Source: Shumkonia mesophila
GTDB taxonomy: Bacteria; Pseudomonadota; Alphaproteobacteria; Rhodospirillales; Shumkoniaceae
DNA length: 64,000 nt
NCBI RefSeq assembly: GCF_026163695.1
Contig: NZ_JAOTID010000004.1
Span: 62,001 to 126,000 of the forward strand
Direction: 5' to 3'
Below are positions 8,484 through 17,836 of this stretch, piece after piece; within the stretch, counting starts at the first letter, position 1; every line of letters begins with the position of its first letter. The notes under the pieces were generated by a model, which saw only the letters and a program-made list of their open reading frames with translations, was not told where the DNA came from and ran no database searches. The translations under genes and the position numbers were made by a program.

Positions 8484-9253
8484 CCCGCCGGCCTGTGCTC
8501 CCGGACCTGCTGCAACGCGGCGTCCCGCAGCATGCTGACGTCGGGTTTGCCGACGATCAGGTCGTAACCGCGAGCGAACAGTTCACCCGGCGTGTGCCCG
8601 CCGTAGGGGGTCGTTCCCAGGAACTTGCCGGCATCCTTCACCACCTTTTCGGTCCGCGCCATCAGCCGCTTGTGTTCGGGGTCATCAAACTCGGCCGGCC
8701 GCCCCAGGCTGGCCGACAGGTCAAAGGGGCCGATCAGCACCATGTCGACTCCCTCGGTGGCGGCGATCGCCTCGACGTTGCCCACGGCAGTTGCGGATTC
8801 GACCTGGCAGATGACGAAAATATTGTCCGAAGCCGTCCGCAGGTAATCCATGCCCTTGAGGCCGTAGTCCGAACCGCGGATGTCGGTATGGGCGACACCA
8901 CGGACGCCGCGCGGCGGATAGCGGCAGGCCGCCACCGCCGCCTTCGCCTCTTCCCCGGTCTCTACCATGGGAATCATCACCGCCTCGGCGCCGACATCCA
9001 AGGTCTTCTTCATGACCACGGGATCGTTGCAGGGAACCCGAACAATCACCGTGGTGTCACTGGCCGAAGCGGCCCGCAGCTGGTGGGCCACCGTCATGGC
9101 ATCACCCGGCCCGTGCTCGGTATCGACCAGCAGGAAGTCGTAGCCGACCATGGACAGCATCTCGGTCACCGCCGGGTCGAGCAATTCGATCCAGCAGCCG
9201 AAAACCTTGCGCCCGGCTTGCAGGCGCTGTCTCAGAATGTTCTGGCGATACAT
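8480..9253 (-). CDS. HpcH/HpaI-family class II 2-keto acid aldolase
   Basis: The protein has the family motifs GCWIELLDP, DFLLVDTEHGP (catalytic His), VIVRVPCND, AVMIPMVET, QVESATAVGNVEAI (metal Glu) and GPFDLSASLG. Enzymes of this fold split 2-keto-3-deoxy or 4-hydroxy-2-oxo acids into pyruvate and an aldehyde. I use the ATG giving MYRQNILRQRL (257 aa), with AGGAGA at the right distance; an upstream in-frame start would place that site inside the gene. It heads towards and touches tctA, and DhaL/DhaK lie upstream on the same strand. Confidence 0.88.
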   Translation of the reverse strand: MYRQNILRQRLQAGRKVFGCWIELLDPAVTEMLSMVGYDFLLVDTEHGPGDAMTVAHQLRAASASDTTVIVRVPCNDPVVMKKTLDVGAEAVMIPMVETGEEAKAAVAACRYPPRGVRGVAHTDIRGSDYGLKGMDYLRTASDNIFVICQVESATAVGNVEAIAATEGVDMVLIGPFDLSASLGRPAEFDDPEHKRLMARTEKVVKDAGKFLGTTPYGGHTPGELFARGYDLIVGKPDVSMLRDAALQQVREHRPAG

Positions 9254-9285
9254 CGGTTTCTCCTGGATTACGGCCGGCACGAGGC

Positions 9286-9891
9286 CTAGCCGGAAAGTCC
9301 GTCGATCATGCGCCGGAAGGCGACCATGCCCGGATCGTCGAGGCCGACGCTCTTCTCGGCCCAGATGCGGGCCCGCCCCACCCGGCTCGGCTGCTCACGC
9401 AGGCGCGCCATCGTCGCGTCGACGGCGTCCCCCGCCGCCGCCAGGATGGCCGCGCCCTCCGCCAGGCCGGCCGCGGCCTTGGCCGCCGCGTCGACGGCGT
9501 CGATCACTGTCTTGTCTCCCAGTTCGGCCTTGCCGCGCGCCTTCATGGCCTCGACGGTGCCGGCCAGCAGCCCCGACATCTCGGCCAACGGCACTGTGGT
9601 TCGACCCTTGCAGGTCTTGGCGGCGCTCATCAGCGCGGTCGCCACCAGGGTGGCGTAACTCGACCCCGAGACCTTGGTGATGGCCTGCACGCACTTCATC
9701 AGCGCCATGCCCACGTCGTTGGGCAGGTCGGCCGCTCCTTCGTTGAGCGCCCGGCCGATGCGAACCATGGTGACGCCGAGGTCGCCGTCGCCGATCCTGC
9801 CGTCCAGGGCGTTCAGTTCGTCGGCCGCCGTTTCCATGCGAGCGGCGACGCGGGCCAAGCCGGCGGCCAGGCTTTGCGTGGTCAGGGCCAT
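9286..9891 (-). CDS. dhaL: Dihydroxyacetone kinase ADP-binding subunit DhaL
   Basis: The 201-aa all-helical domain has the Mg-ADP aspartates in LDGRIGDGDLGVTM, plus SGSSYATL and a C-terminal AKSVG/DPGM region as in DhaL. It phosphorylates the sugar held by DhaK. It follows dhaK with only 2 bp between the dhaK TGA and this ATG; a TTG at 9897 overlapping the stop is the alternative start. No DhaM or PTS partner is visible, so the phosphate donor (ATP or PEP via PTS) is undetermined. Confidence 0.9.
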   Translation of the reverse strand: MALTTQSLAAGLARVAARMETAADELNALDGRIGDGDLGVTMVRIGRALNEGAADLPNDVGMALMKCVQAITKVSGSSYATLVATALMSAAKTCKGRTTVPLAEMSGLLAGTVEAMKARGKAELGDKTVIDAVDAAAKAAAGLAEGAAILAAAGDAVDATMARLREQPSRVGRARIWAEKSVGLDDPGMVAFRRMIDGLSG

Positions 9892-9893
9892 GA

Positions 9894-10892
9894 TCAAACC
9901 GTCCAGAAGGCGCAGGCGGCCGGCGCCTTCAGGTATTTTTCCAACTCGTCATCCAGCTTGCAGAAGGTAAACGAGACGCCGGCCATTTCCATCGAAGTCG
10001 CGTAGCGGCCGACCAGCGGCATGACGATCGTCACGCCCAGCGCGTCGAGTCGCGCCTTGACGGTGCGATAAAGGATATAGAGCTCCTCGGGCGGCGTCGC
10101 GCCCAGGCTGTTGACCATCGGCGACACCCGATCACCCCGGACCAGCGGCCGATCGCCCAGCAGGATGTCGACCATCTCGGCGGCTATGGCGTCGGCCTTG
10201 CGCAGGGGACCGCGCCAGACGCCCGGTTCGCCGTGGATGCCCATGCCCATTTCCATCTCGTCCTCACCCAAGGTGAAGGTCGGCTTGCCGGCCTGGGGCA
10301 CCGTGCAGGGCGTGAGCGCGGCACCGATGGTCCGGCAGGCGTCGGCCGCTTTCTGGGCGACGCGCGTCACACCGGCCAGATCGAGGCCCGCCTCGGCCGC
10401 CGCGCCGGCCATCTTGTACGCATAAACAATGCCGGCGACGCCGCGCCGCTTGTCGGCTTCCGCCGGTTTGGCGCTGGCCACGTCGTCGGTCAGCACCACG
10501 GTGGTCGAGGGGATGTCCTCCATCTCGGCCATGTCGCCGGCCATGTCGAAGTTCATGACGTCGCCGCCGTAGTTGCCGTAAAGACGGAGCACGCCCTTGC
10601 CGCCGTTGGCGGCGCGCATGGCCTCGACCATCTGGTCGGCCGACGGCGAGGCGAAAACATCGCCGATGGCGGCGGCGTCCAGCAGCCCCTTGCCCACGTA
10701 GCCGGTAAAGACGGGCAGATGGCCAGAGCCGCCTCCGGTGACGATGCCGACCTTGCCGGCAATCGGCGCCTCCGGCCGCTTGATGACCCGCGCCCCCTCG
10801 GATACCTGGGCGTAATACTCGGGATGGGCGGCGCACAGGCCGACCAGCATCTCGTCGACATAGGAATAGACGTCGTTGAGGATCTTCTTCAT
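9894..10892 (-). CDS. dhaK: Dihydroxyacetone kinase substrate-binding subunit DhaK
   Basis: The 332-residue subunit has VTGGGSGHLPVFTGYVGKGL near 50-70, YGNYGGDVMNF near 110-120, and MGMGIHGEPGV containing the histidine that binds the substrate ketone covalently. The ATG (MKKILNDVYSYV) is chosen because upstream in-frame residues fall before the conserved start. With DhaL it should phosphorylate dihydroxyacetone or a related ketose such as erythrulose. The adjacent 2-keto acid aldolase suggests the pair handles an aldolase product, which is inference. Confidence 0.92.
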   Translation of the reverse strand: MKKILNDVYSYVDEMLVGLCAAHPEYYAQVSEGARVIKRPEAPIAGKVGIVTGGGSGHLPVFTGYVGKGLLDAAAIGDVFASPSADQMVEAMRAANGGKGVLRLYGNYGGDVMNFDMAGDMAEMEDIPSTTVVLTDDVASAKPAEADKRRGVAGIVYAYKMAGAAAEAGLDLAGVTRVAQKAADACRTIGAALTPCTVPQAGKPTFTLGEDEMEMGMGIHGEPGVWRGPLRKADAIAAEMVDILLGDRPLVRGDRVSPMVNSLGATPPEELYILYRTVKARLDALGVTIVMPLVGRYATSMEMAGVSFTFCKLDDELEKYLKAPAACAFWTV

Positions 10893-11006
10893 GCGGAAGC
10901 CTCCCTCATTATCCATCAGCGATCGCCCGGCCATGCTATCGCCCGGCCGGTCCCGAAGCAACGCCGCGCCAAACAGGCACTGCTGACAGGAAGGCAGGCG
11001 GCGGGC

Positions 11007-12230
11007 CTAGCCCTGCTTCGCCAGGCAGTCGCGGATGCGGCCCATCGCTTCGCGGATGTTCTCGATGCTGTTGGCGTAGGAGATCCGGATGTAGCCCTCG
11101 CCATGGGCGCCGAAGCTGGTGCCCGAAACCGTCGCCACGCCCGCTTCCCCGAGCAGCATGTCCTGGAGCTTGCGCGCCGGAATGCCTGTGCCCTCGATGT
11201 TGGGGAAGGCATAGAAGGCGCCGCCCGGTTCGATGCAGCGGAAGCCGGGGATGGAATTCAACTCCTTGACCACCACTTTGCGCCGCTCGTCGAAGGCGGC
11301 GACCATTGCGTCCACGGCGTCCTGCGGACCGCGCAGCGCGGCGATGCCGGCCTGCTGGGCGGCGGCGTTGACGCAGGAGTGGCAGTTGATGCAAAGCCGG
11401 GTCGCCTTGTCGATCAGGCTCTTCGGCCACACGCTGTAGCCCATGCGCCAGCCGGTCATGGCAAACGTCTTGCTCCAGCCGTCGAGCAGGATGAGGCGGT
11501 CGCGCAGCGATTCATATTCCAGCAGGCTGACGTGCTCGCGGCCGTCGTAGAGCATGCGGCAATAGATCTCGTCGCTCATCACGCAGACGTTGGGATGGGC
11601 GGCCAGCCCGTCGACCAGACGGTCGAATTCTTCGCGCGGGACGACGCCGCCGGTCGGATTGGCCGGGCTGTTGAGGATGATGAGGCGGGTCGCCGGGGTG
11701 ATCCGCTCCAGCACTTCGTTGGCGCTGAACGAAAATCCGTTCTTCTCGTGCAGCGGGATGGGAACCGCCTTGGCCCCGGAGAACTTGATCACCGACTCGT
11801 AGATCGGGAAACCGGGGTTGGGATAGAGGATTTCCGCCCCCGCCTCGCCGAACATGAGGACGGCGAAGAACATGGTGACCTTGCCGCCGGGCACGATCAG
11901 CACCTGGCCGGGGTCGACCGTGACATGGCGGCGGAGCGCAATGTCCTCGGCCACCGCCTCGCGCAGCGCCAGAACCCCGTTGGCGGGCGTATAGCCGTGG
12001 TGGCCGTCGCGCAGCGCCTTGACGGCCGCCTCGACGATGTGCGGCGGCGTCAGGAAGTCCGGCTGGCCGATGCCGAGGTTGATGATGCTGCGGCCCGCCT
12101 CCTCCATCGCCTTGGCCTTGGCCAGGACGTCGAAGGCGGTTTCGGTGCCGAGACGGCCCATGGCGGCGGCGACATGCGGCCCGGCGGGCTCTGACGGAGA
12201 TTGCGCGTCCAGCGTCTGAATCTTGGTCAT
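11007..12230 (-). CDS. Class I/II PLP-dependent aminotransferase
   Basis: The fold-type I aminotransferase has INLGIGQPDF, YTPANGVLALREAVA, NSPANPTGGV, MSDEIYCRMLYDG and DGWSKTFAMTGWRMGY (PLP lysine in SKT), with a C-terminal YIRISYANS substrate arginine. The ATG giving MTKIQTLDAQ yields 407 aa, normal for the aspartate/aromatic family; the longer frame adds a basic non-conserved tail. It lies 114 bp upstream of dhaK on the same strand, so cotranscription is possible. Substrate unassigned. Confidence 0.88.
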   Translation of the reverse strand: MTKIQTLDAQSPSEPAGPHVAAAMGRLGTETAFDVLAKAKAMEEAGRSIINLGIGQPDFLTPPHIVEAAVKALRDGHHGYTPANGVLALREAVAEDIALRRHVTVDPGQVLIVPGGKVTMFFAVLMFGEAGAEILYPNPGFPIYESVIKFSGAKAVPIPLHEKNGFSFSANEVLERITPATRLIILNSPANPTGGVVPREEFDRLVDGLAAHPNVCVMSDEIYCRMLYDGREHVSLLEYESLRDRLILLDGWSKTFAMTGWRMGYSVWPKSLIDKATRLCINCHSCVNAAAQQAGIAALRGPQDAVDAMVAAFDERRKVVVKELNSIPGFRCIEPGGAFYAFPNIEGTGIPARKLQDMLLGEAGVATVSGTSFGAHGEGYIRISYANSIENIREAMGRIRDCLAKQG

Positions 12231-12371
12231 GGAGTCGATGTTCCACCTGCGGAGACGGGAATGCCTCCAGGAAGTCACATCGCAAGCGGGCAGGCAAGCC
12301 CGATGTTCACCCGTCGGACGCCGATGGGGCCGGCGGTCGCCCGGCCGGCCCCGCGTATCGGCCGCGACGCC

Positions 12372-12755
12372 CTAGTCGCAGGAAATCCGCGCGTCGAGCG
12401 TAAACTCGCGCACAAACCACGTGGGAGCCACGTAGAGGGCAATTTCGCCGCCGGGGTTGCGCTCGGCAAGCAGCTTGAAGGATGCCTTCTGCCCCTGGGC
12501 AAGACGCATGTTGCGCCGGGTGAGCACGGCGCGGTCGGTCGCCTTCAGAATCATGATCGCGCCCACCGCCGGCCAGGCCTCTCCGGTGTTGACCAGATTG
12601 AAGGTCACGGTCTTGCCCTCGCAACCCGGCGCGATCTGAAGCCCCAGGTCCGGGATCGAGATGGCCGATACCTCCTGCCGATCCGCGGCATCGGCAGAAC
12701 CCATAAGAATCACCGCCCCACCCACCAGGGCGAGGATCGTACGCACAAACGCCAT
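12372..12755 (-). CDS. Small secreted protein of unknown function
   Basis: The 127-aa protein begins with a clear signal peptide (MAFVRTILALVGGAVILMGSADA, cleavage probably after ADA). The mature region is beta-rich, beginning with DRQEVSAISIPDLGLQIAPG and containing two cysteines, near the start and at the end (ARISCD), that could form a disulfide. GGAGGG precedes the ATG. The domain looks like a small immunoglobulin-like or CARDB-type fold (VTFNLVNTGEAWPAVGA), but I cannot assign a family. It is a lone gene with no obvious operon partner. Confidence 0.65.
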   Translation of the reverse strand: MAFVRTILALVGGAVILMGSADAADRQEVSAISIPDLGLQIAPGCEGKTVTFNLVNTGEAWPAVGAIMILKATDRAVLTRRNMRLAQGQKASFKLLAERNPGGEIALYVAPTWFVREFTLDARISCD

Positions 12756-13050
12756 TCTTGTTCCCTCCGTGCAAGCCTGAGCAACGTACCCCCCGGGAAT
12801 GCAATCCACGCGCCGTTCCGGCCGAAGCGCCGAAACGCGACACGATTCGCTGAAAGCCGCCAGGAGTGGGGCGTTGAGGCTTGTCGTCGTCTTTTTCACT
12901 AGGGACCGGTCAAACCCCGCGACCGATCCCGGGCGGCATTATGCAATACCCGTGGCGGGATGCAACGCCATCGGGGGCAATTTCCTTCCATGGACTGGAA
13001 AATCCGGTGACCCGATATCACAACAGTTATGATTCCGGTGGGAGCACCCG

Positions 13051-13950
13051 ATGAAGCGACCGGGCGACGTGCGGATCGGTATCTCGGGCTGGCGCTACAA
13101 GCCGTGGCGCGGGACCTTCTATCCGGAAGGGCTCCGCCAGGCCGACGAGCTTGCGTACGCGTCGACGACGTTCGACACGATCGAGATCAACGGGACGTTC
13201 TATTCGCTGCAGCGGCCGGAATACTTCGCCGCCTGGGCGGCGCAGACGCCGGCCGGCTTCGTCTTCTCGGTCAAGGGGCCGCGCTACCTCACCCATCTTC
13301 GGCGGCTGAAGGAGCCCGAAAAGCCGCTCGCCAACTTCCTGGCCAGCGGGGTTCTCGAACTCAGGGAGAAACTCGGCCCCTTCCTGTGGCAGTTCCCGCC
13401 CAACTTCAAGTTCGATGCGTCCCGCCTGGAGGCGTTCTTCGCCCTGCTGCCGCACGACACCGATGCCGCCCAGGCGGTGGCCCGCGGCCACGATGCCAAG
13501 CTCAAAGGACGAAGCGCGATCCCGACGCAGAAGCGCCGTCGGCTGCACCACGCCATCGAGATCCGTCACGACAGCTTCAGAACGCCGGAGTTCATCGAAC
13601 TTCTGCGCCAATACGACATCGCGCTGGTCTGCGCCGATACCGTCGATTGGCCGCGTCTCATGGATGTCACCGGCGAGTTCATGTACCTGAGGCTGCACGG
13701 CTCCGAGGAGCTGTATGCCAGCGGATACGACGACAAGGCGCTAAACGCCTGGGCCGACCGCGTGGCCGCCTGGGCCAGCGGAGCGGAACCCGCCGACGCC
13801 GAACGGGTGATCGACAAGCCGGCGAAGCGGCGCAAGGGCCGCGACGTCTTTGTCTACTTCGACAACGACATCAAGGTGCGGGCACCGTTCGACGCCCAGG
13901 GACTGCGGCGCCGGGTGGCGGAGCGGCTGGGACAGCCGGCCGGCAAATAG
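13051..13950 (+). CDS. DUF72 (YecE-like) TIM-barrel protein
   Basis: This 299-aa protein has the DUF72 hallmarks RIGISGWRYKPWRGTFYPEG at the start, TFDTIEINGTFYSLQ, FVFSVKGPRYLTH, LWQFPP, IEIRHDSF and a late YLRLHG followed by VYFDNDIK. The biochemical role of DUF72 is not established. It is transcribed convergently with the rluC-like gene, 4 bp separating the stops, and upstream is a 295-bp divergent gap shared with the secreted orphan. Confidence 0.88.
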   Translation: MKRPGDVRIGISGWRYKPWRGTFYPEGLRQADELAYASTTFDTIEINGTFYSLQRPEYFAAWAAQTPAGFVFSVKGPRYLTHLRRLKEPEKPLANFLASGVLELREKLGPFLWQFPPNFKFDASRLEAFFALLPHDTDAAQAVARGHDAKLKGRSAIPTQKRRRLHHAIEIRHDSFRTPEFIELLRQYDIALVCADTVDWPRLMDVTGEFMYLRLHGSEELYASGYDDKALNAWADRVAAWASGAEPADAERVIDKPAKRRKGRDVFVYFDNDIKVRAPFDAQGLRRRVAERLGQPAGK

Positions 13951-13954
13951 CCGG

Positions 13955-14965
13955 CTAAACGGCCAGATCGGAAAAGAAGTAGTCGGCCGTCCCGTCGGCC
14001 TCGAAGCCGAGGGTCCCGAGCGTGGCGGCGAAATGCGCCGGCGCAGGCGCTGCGATCACCAGTTCGCCGCCCTTCGGGTGCGGCAGGCGGATCGCCCGGG
14101 CGTGCAGGTGAAGCCGCCGCGAAACGATGTCGCCGCCGAGAAAGGCCTCGGCGCCGCCGTACTTGCCGTCCCCGACGATGGGCGTGCCGATCGCCGCCAT
14201 GTGGACCCGGAGTTGGTGGGTGCGCCCGGTGAGGGGCGAGAGCGCCACCCACGCCGCCCGGCGGCCGACGTGGTCGACGACGCGAAAAAGGGTGGCCGCG
14301 CGCTTGCCCTCGCCGTCGTCGGCGACGACGTGTTCGCCGCGCGGCCCGGCGACTTTTTCAAGCGGCAGGTCGATGCGCCCCATGCTCGGACGCGGCACGC
14401 CGACGACAATCGCCCAATAGAGCTTCTGCGCCGTCTTGGAGCGGAACGCCGCGGCCAGCGCCGCCGCCGCCGCCGGGTTGCGCGCCAGCAGCAGCACGCC
14501 CGAGGTGTCCTTGTCGAGCCGATGGACGAGACGCGGCCGGTGCGGCGAATCGAAGCGCAGCGCGTCCAACATGGCGTCCACATGCAGGTCGGTCTTGGTG
14601 CCACCCTGCACGGCCAGGCCAGGCGCCTTGTTGATCACCAGCACGTCGTCATCCTTGTGCAGCACCGCGGCCCGCAGGTCGTCGAGCGCCCGGTCCGGAA
14701 TGCGGACCGGCGCGGCGGGCCGTTCGATGAGCGGGGCGTCGTTTACCGGCGGCACGCGAATCTTCTGGCCGGCCTCCAGCCGCAGGGCCGACTTGGCCCG
14801 CCGGCCGTCGACCCGCACCTGGCCGGTGCGCAGCAGTTTTTCCAGCTTGCCGTGGGCGACGTTGGGGAAATGGCGCTTGAACCAGCGATCCAGCCGGGCC
14901 CCCGCCTCGTCCCCAGCCACTTCCAGGATGCGCACGCCGCCGGCGGCGTCTTGCCGTTCGTCCAT
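13955..14965 (-). CDS. rluC: RluC/RluD-family 23S rRNA pseudouridine synthase
   Basis: The 336-aa enzyme has an N-terminal S4 domain (ARLDRWFKRHFPNVAHGKLEKL, about 20-80) and a RluA catalytic domain with HRLDKDTSGVLLLARN (catalytic Asp) and LTGRTHQLRVHMA. It isomerises specific uridines in 23S rRNA. RluC is favoured over RluD by the S4-domain arrangement and genomic context. The ATG lies in an ATGA overlap with the rarA stop, so it is translationally coupled in a degP-rarA-rluC operon. Confidence 0.88.
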   Translation of the reverse strand: MDERQDAAGGVRILEVAGDEAGARLDRWFKRHFPNVAHGKLEKLLRTGQVRVDGRRAKSALRLEAGQKIRVPPVNDAPLIERPAAPVRIPDRALDDLRAAVLHKDDDVLVINKAPGLAVQGGTKTDLHVDAMLDALRFDSPHRPRLVHRLDKDTSGVLLLARNPAAAAALAAAFRSKTAQKLYWAIVVGVPRPSMGRIDLPLEKVAGPRGEHVVADDGEGKRAATLFRVVDHVGRRAAWVALSPLTGRTHQLRVHMAAIGTPIVGDGKYGGAEAFLGGDIVSRRLHLHARAIRLPHPKGGELVIAAPAPAHFAATLGTLGFEADGTADYFFSDLAV

Positions 14966-16263
14966 CACTCGCTCTCCGGCTTGCGCTCGCGGCGCAGCTT
15001 GTCCCAGTACTCCAGCCGCTTGGCGACCTCGCGCTCGAAACCGCGCTCCAGCGGCCGATAGAAACGCTGGCGCGCCATGCCTTCGGGGAAATAGTTCTGG
15101 CCCGAGAAACCCTCCTCGGCGTCGTGGTCGTAGACGTAGCCGTCGCCGTAGCCCAACTCCTTCATCATGCGGGTCGGCGCGTTGAGGATGTGCATGGGCG
15201 GCATCAGCGAGCCGGTTTCGCGCGCGGCGCGGCCGGCCGCGCTCTGGGCCTTGTAGGCGGCGTTCGACTTGGGCGCGGTGCCGAGATAGATGACCAGTTG
15301 CACCAGCGCCAGGTCGCCTTCCGGCGAACCCAGGCGCTCGTAGGCCTCCCACGCCGCCACCGCCTGGGTCAGCGCGTTGGGGTCGGCCATGCCGATGTCC
15401 TCGACCGCGAAGCGGGTAAGCCGGCGGGCGATGTAGCGCGGGTCCTCGCCGCCGGCGATCATGCGGGCGAACCAATAGAGCGCCGCGTCGGTGTCGGAAC
15501 CGCGCAGGCTTTTGTGCAGCGCGCTGATCAGGTTGTAGTGGCCGTCCTGGTGCTTGTCGTAGAGCGGCACCCGGCGCTGCACGATCGCCGCCATGGCCCG
15601 CGAATCGAGCACCGGTTCGGCCGGCAGATTGAACAGGGCCTCGGTCATGTTGAGCAGATAGCGCCCGTCGCCGTCGGCCATCCGCCGAAGATCGGCCCGC
15701 GCCTCGGCGTTGAGCGGCAACGGCCGGCTTTCGGCCGCCTCGGCGCGCTTGAGCAATTCCTCCATCGCCGCGTCGTCGAGACGGTTCAAGACCAGGACCT
15801 GGCAGCGCGACAGCAGCGGCGCGTTGAGCTCGAAGGACGGGTTTTCGGTGGTGGCGCCGACCAGGATGACGGTGCCGTCCTCGACATAGGGAAGGAAACC
15901 GTCCTGCTGGGCGCGGTTGAAGCGGTGGATCTCGTCGATGAACAAGAGCGTTCCCCGCCCCGTCTCGCGGCGCTTGCGCGCCGCGTCGAACACCTTGCGC
16001 AGGTCGGCCACCCCCGAAAAGACCGCCGACAGCGGCTCGAAATACAGATCCGTCTTCTCGGCCAGCAGGCGGGCGATGGTGGTCTTGCCGGTACCGGGCG
16101 GGCCCCACAGGATGACCGAGGCCAAGTGGCCCGAGCGGACCATGCGTCCGACCGGCCCGTCGGGTCCGATCAGATGGTCCTGACCGACCACCTCTTCGAG
16201 CGAGGCCGGCCGCAGGCGGTCGGCCAGCGGGCGCGGGGCCTGGCTTTCGAAGAGCGTGCTCAC
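14965..16263 (-). CDS. rarA: Replication-associated recombination protein A (RarA/MgsA), AAA+ ATPase
   Basis: The 432-residue clamp-loader-like ATPase has PRPLADRLRPASLEEVVGQ at the start, Walker A GPPGTGKTTIARLLAEKT near 53-70, Walker B TLLFIDEIHRFN, sensor GATTENPSFELN and the C-terminal tetramerisation region (YGDGYVYDHD, FPEGMARQRFY). RarA acts at stalled replication forks. The start is GTG, overlapping the degP stop as GTGA, and its own stop overlaps the rluC start. Confidence 0.95.
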   Translation of the reverse strand: MSTLFESQAPRPLADRLRPASLEEVVGQDHLIGPDGPVGRMVRSGHLASVILWGPPGTGKTTIARLLAEKTDLYFEPLSAVFSGVADLRKVFDAARKRRETGRGTLLFIDEIHRFNRAQQDGFLPYVEDGTVILVGATTENPSFELNAPLLSRCQVLVLNRLDDAAMEELLKRAEAAESRPLPLNAEARADLRRMADGDGRYLLNMTEALFNLPAEPVLDSRAMAAIVQRRVPLYDKHQDGHYNLISALHKSLRGSDTDAALYWFARMIAGGEDPRYIARRLTRFAVEDIGMADPNALTQAVAAWEAYERLGSPEGDLALVQLVIYLGTAPKSNAAYKAQSAAGRAARETGSLMPPMHILNAPTRMMKELGYGDGYVYDHDAEEGFSGQNYFPEGMARQRFYRPLERGFEREVAKRLEYWDKLRRERKPESE

Positions 16264-17696
16264 TTCTCGATCACCCAGTTCAGCACATTGCCGCCACGGT
16301 TGAGGCTGACCCGCCAGCGATCGGCCGGGCGCGCCAGCGCCGTCTTGAGCCGGCCGACCGTCGCCGTCTCCTCGCCGTTGATGGCGAGGATGCGATCTCC
16401 GGGCTTAAACCCCAGCCGGTTGGCGGTGGCGCCGCGCTTGAGCTCGATGACGAAAACGCCTTCGGGCGCCGGATCGATCCCCAGCTCCTCGGCCAGCGCC
16501 GGCGACATGTTGGCGACCGTCGCCCCGGTCAGCGGGTTGGCACCGCCGATTTCGCTCACCTCGCGCGGCGGGTCCTCGGGTGGCGCGACGAGCTTCACCG
16601 TCACGTGGCGCTCGCGGCCGCGTCGCCATACCGTCAGGTCGGCGGTCTGGCCGACGCCCAGCGTGGCGATGCGGAACTTCAGGGCCTGCGGATCGTCGAC
16701 CGGCTGGCCGGCCACGGCGACGATGGCGTCGCCAACGGCGATCCCGGCCTCGCGGATGGGACTGCGCGGATGGATCTCGTTGACGAGAACGCCCATGGGG
16801 CGGGGCATGCCGAGCGAGGTGGCGATTTCCGCGGTCACCGTCTGGCCGCTCGCCCCCAGCCACGGGCGGACCAGCTTTCCGCCGTGAGTAATGCCGGCGA
16901 TGACCGAGCGCACCATATTGCCGGGAATGGCGAAACCGATGCCGTGCGAGCCTCCGCTCTTGGAGAAAATCGCCGTATTGATGCCGACCAGCTTGCCGTC
17001 GGCGGTGATCAGCGCGCCACCCGAATTGCCGGGGTTGATGGCGGCGTCGGTCTGGATGAAGAAGTTGAGGTCGGAAATGCCGACCTGGGTGCGGGCCAGC
17101 GCCGAGACGATGCCGCTGGTCACCGTCTGGCCAACGCCGAAGGGATTGCCGATGGCGAGCACCAGGTCGCCGACCTCCAGGCTGTCGGAATCGCGAAAGT
17201 CGAGGAACGGAAGCGCCTCGCCCTTGGCGTCGATCCGGAGCACGGCAAGGTCGGTCCGCTCGTCGGTTCCCGCCACCGCCGCCGCGAACTCGCGCCGGTC
17301 GGCCAGCACGACGGTGATCTCGTCGGCCCCGTCGATGACGTGGTGATTGGTGACAATGACCCCCTTGGGATCGACGATCACGCCGGAGCCCAGGGAATTC
17401 TGCACCCTTTCCTGGGGCGCCCCGAAGCCGCGGCCGAACCCTTCGCCGAAGAAGCGGCGGAAGAAGGGGTCGTCGAACAGGGGCGAAACCTGCCGGGCCT
17501 GGACGACCTTGCGGGCATAGATGTTGACGACGGCGGGAGCGGCCTTCTTGACCAGCGGCGCGAAGGACAGCGTGATGTCGCCGGCTGAGCCCGGCACCAC
17601 CTTTTCCGCCGCCGCGACCGGCGGCGGCGTCATCGCCAGGGCCGCCCAGGCGAAGAGGGCGGCAAGGCCAGCGACAATCTTTTGCGTCACCTGCAT
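16260..17696 (-). CDS. degP: Periplasmic Do/HtrA-family serine protease with two PDZ domains
   Basis: From the ATG at 17696 the protein is 478 aa with a signal sequence (QKIVAGLAALFAWAALAM, cleaved near VAAA). The trypsin-like domain has His in VTNHHVIDGADE (~119), Asp in RTDLAVLRID (~149) and Ser in NPGNSGGALIT (~225). Two PDZ domains follow. It degrades misfolded envelope proteins. A longer in-frame start at 17750 would bury the signal peptide. It heads the degP-rarA-rluC run. Confidence 0.93.
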   Translation of the reverse strand: MQVTQKIVAGLAALFAWAALAMTPPPVAAAEKVVPGSAGDITLSFAPLVKKAAPAVVNIYARKVVQARQVSPLFDDPFFRRFFGEGFGRGFGAPQERVQNSLGSGVIVDPKGVIVTNHHVIDGADEITVVLADRREFAAAVAGTDERTDLAVLRIDAKGEALPFLDFRDSDSLEVGDLVLAIGNPFGVGQTVTSGIVSALARTQVGISDLNFFIQTDAAINPGNSGGALITADGKLVGINTAIFSKSGGSHGIGFAIPGNMVRSVIAGITHGGKLVRPWLGASGQTVTAEIATSLGMPRPMGVLVNEIHPRSPIREAGIAVGDAIVAVAGQPVDDPQALKFRIATLGVGQTADLTVWRRGRERHVTVKLVAPPEDPPREVSEIGGANPLTGATVANMSPALAEELGIDPAPEGVFVIELKRGATANRLGFKPGDRILAINGEETATVGRLKTALARPADRWRVSLNRGGNVLNWVIEK

Positions 17697-17836
17697 GGTC
17701 CCGTTCCAATGGCCCGAATGGGGCGTTTCAATGGTTGCGGAGTGTAGCACCCGGCAGCGTCTTCGTGAAAAGGTCAGTCGGCCACGCCATGTAGGTATTT
17801 TCGATGGCGATGCGACATTTCGGACGGAGGTCGACG

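Noticed and set aside
13934-13956. AGCCGGC...GCCGGCT hairpin at the DUF72/rluC convergence as a terminator
   Set aside because: There is no T tract on either strand and the stem lies within coding sequence, so termination cannot be supported.
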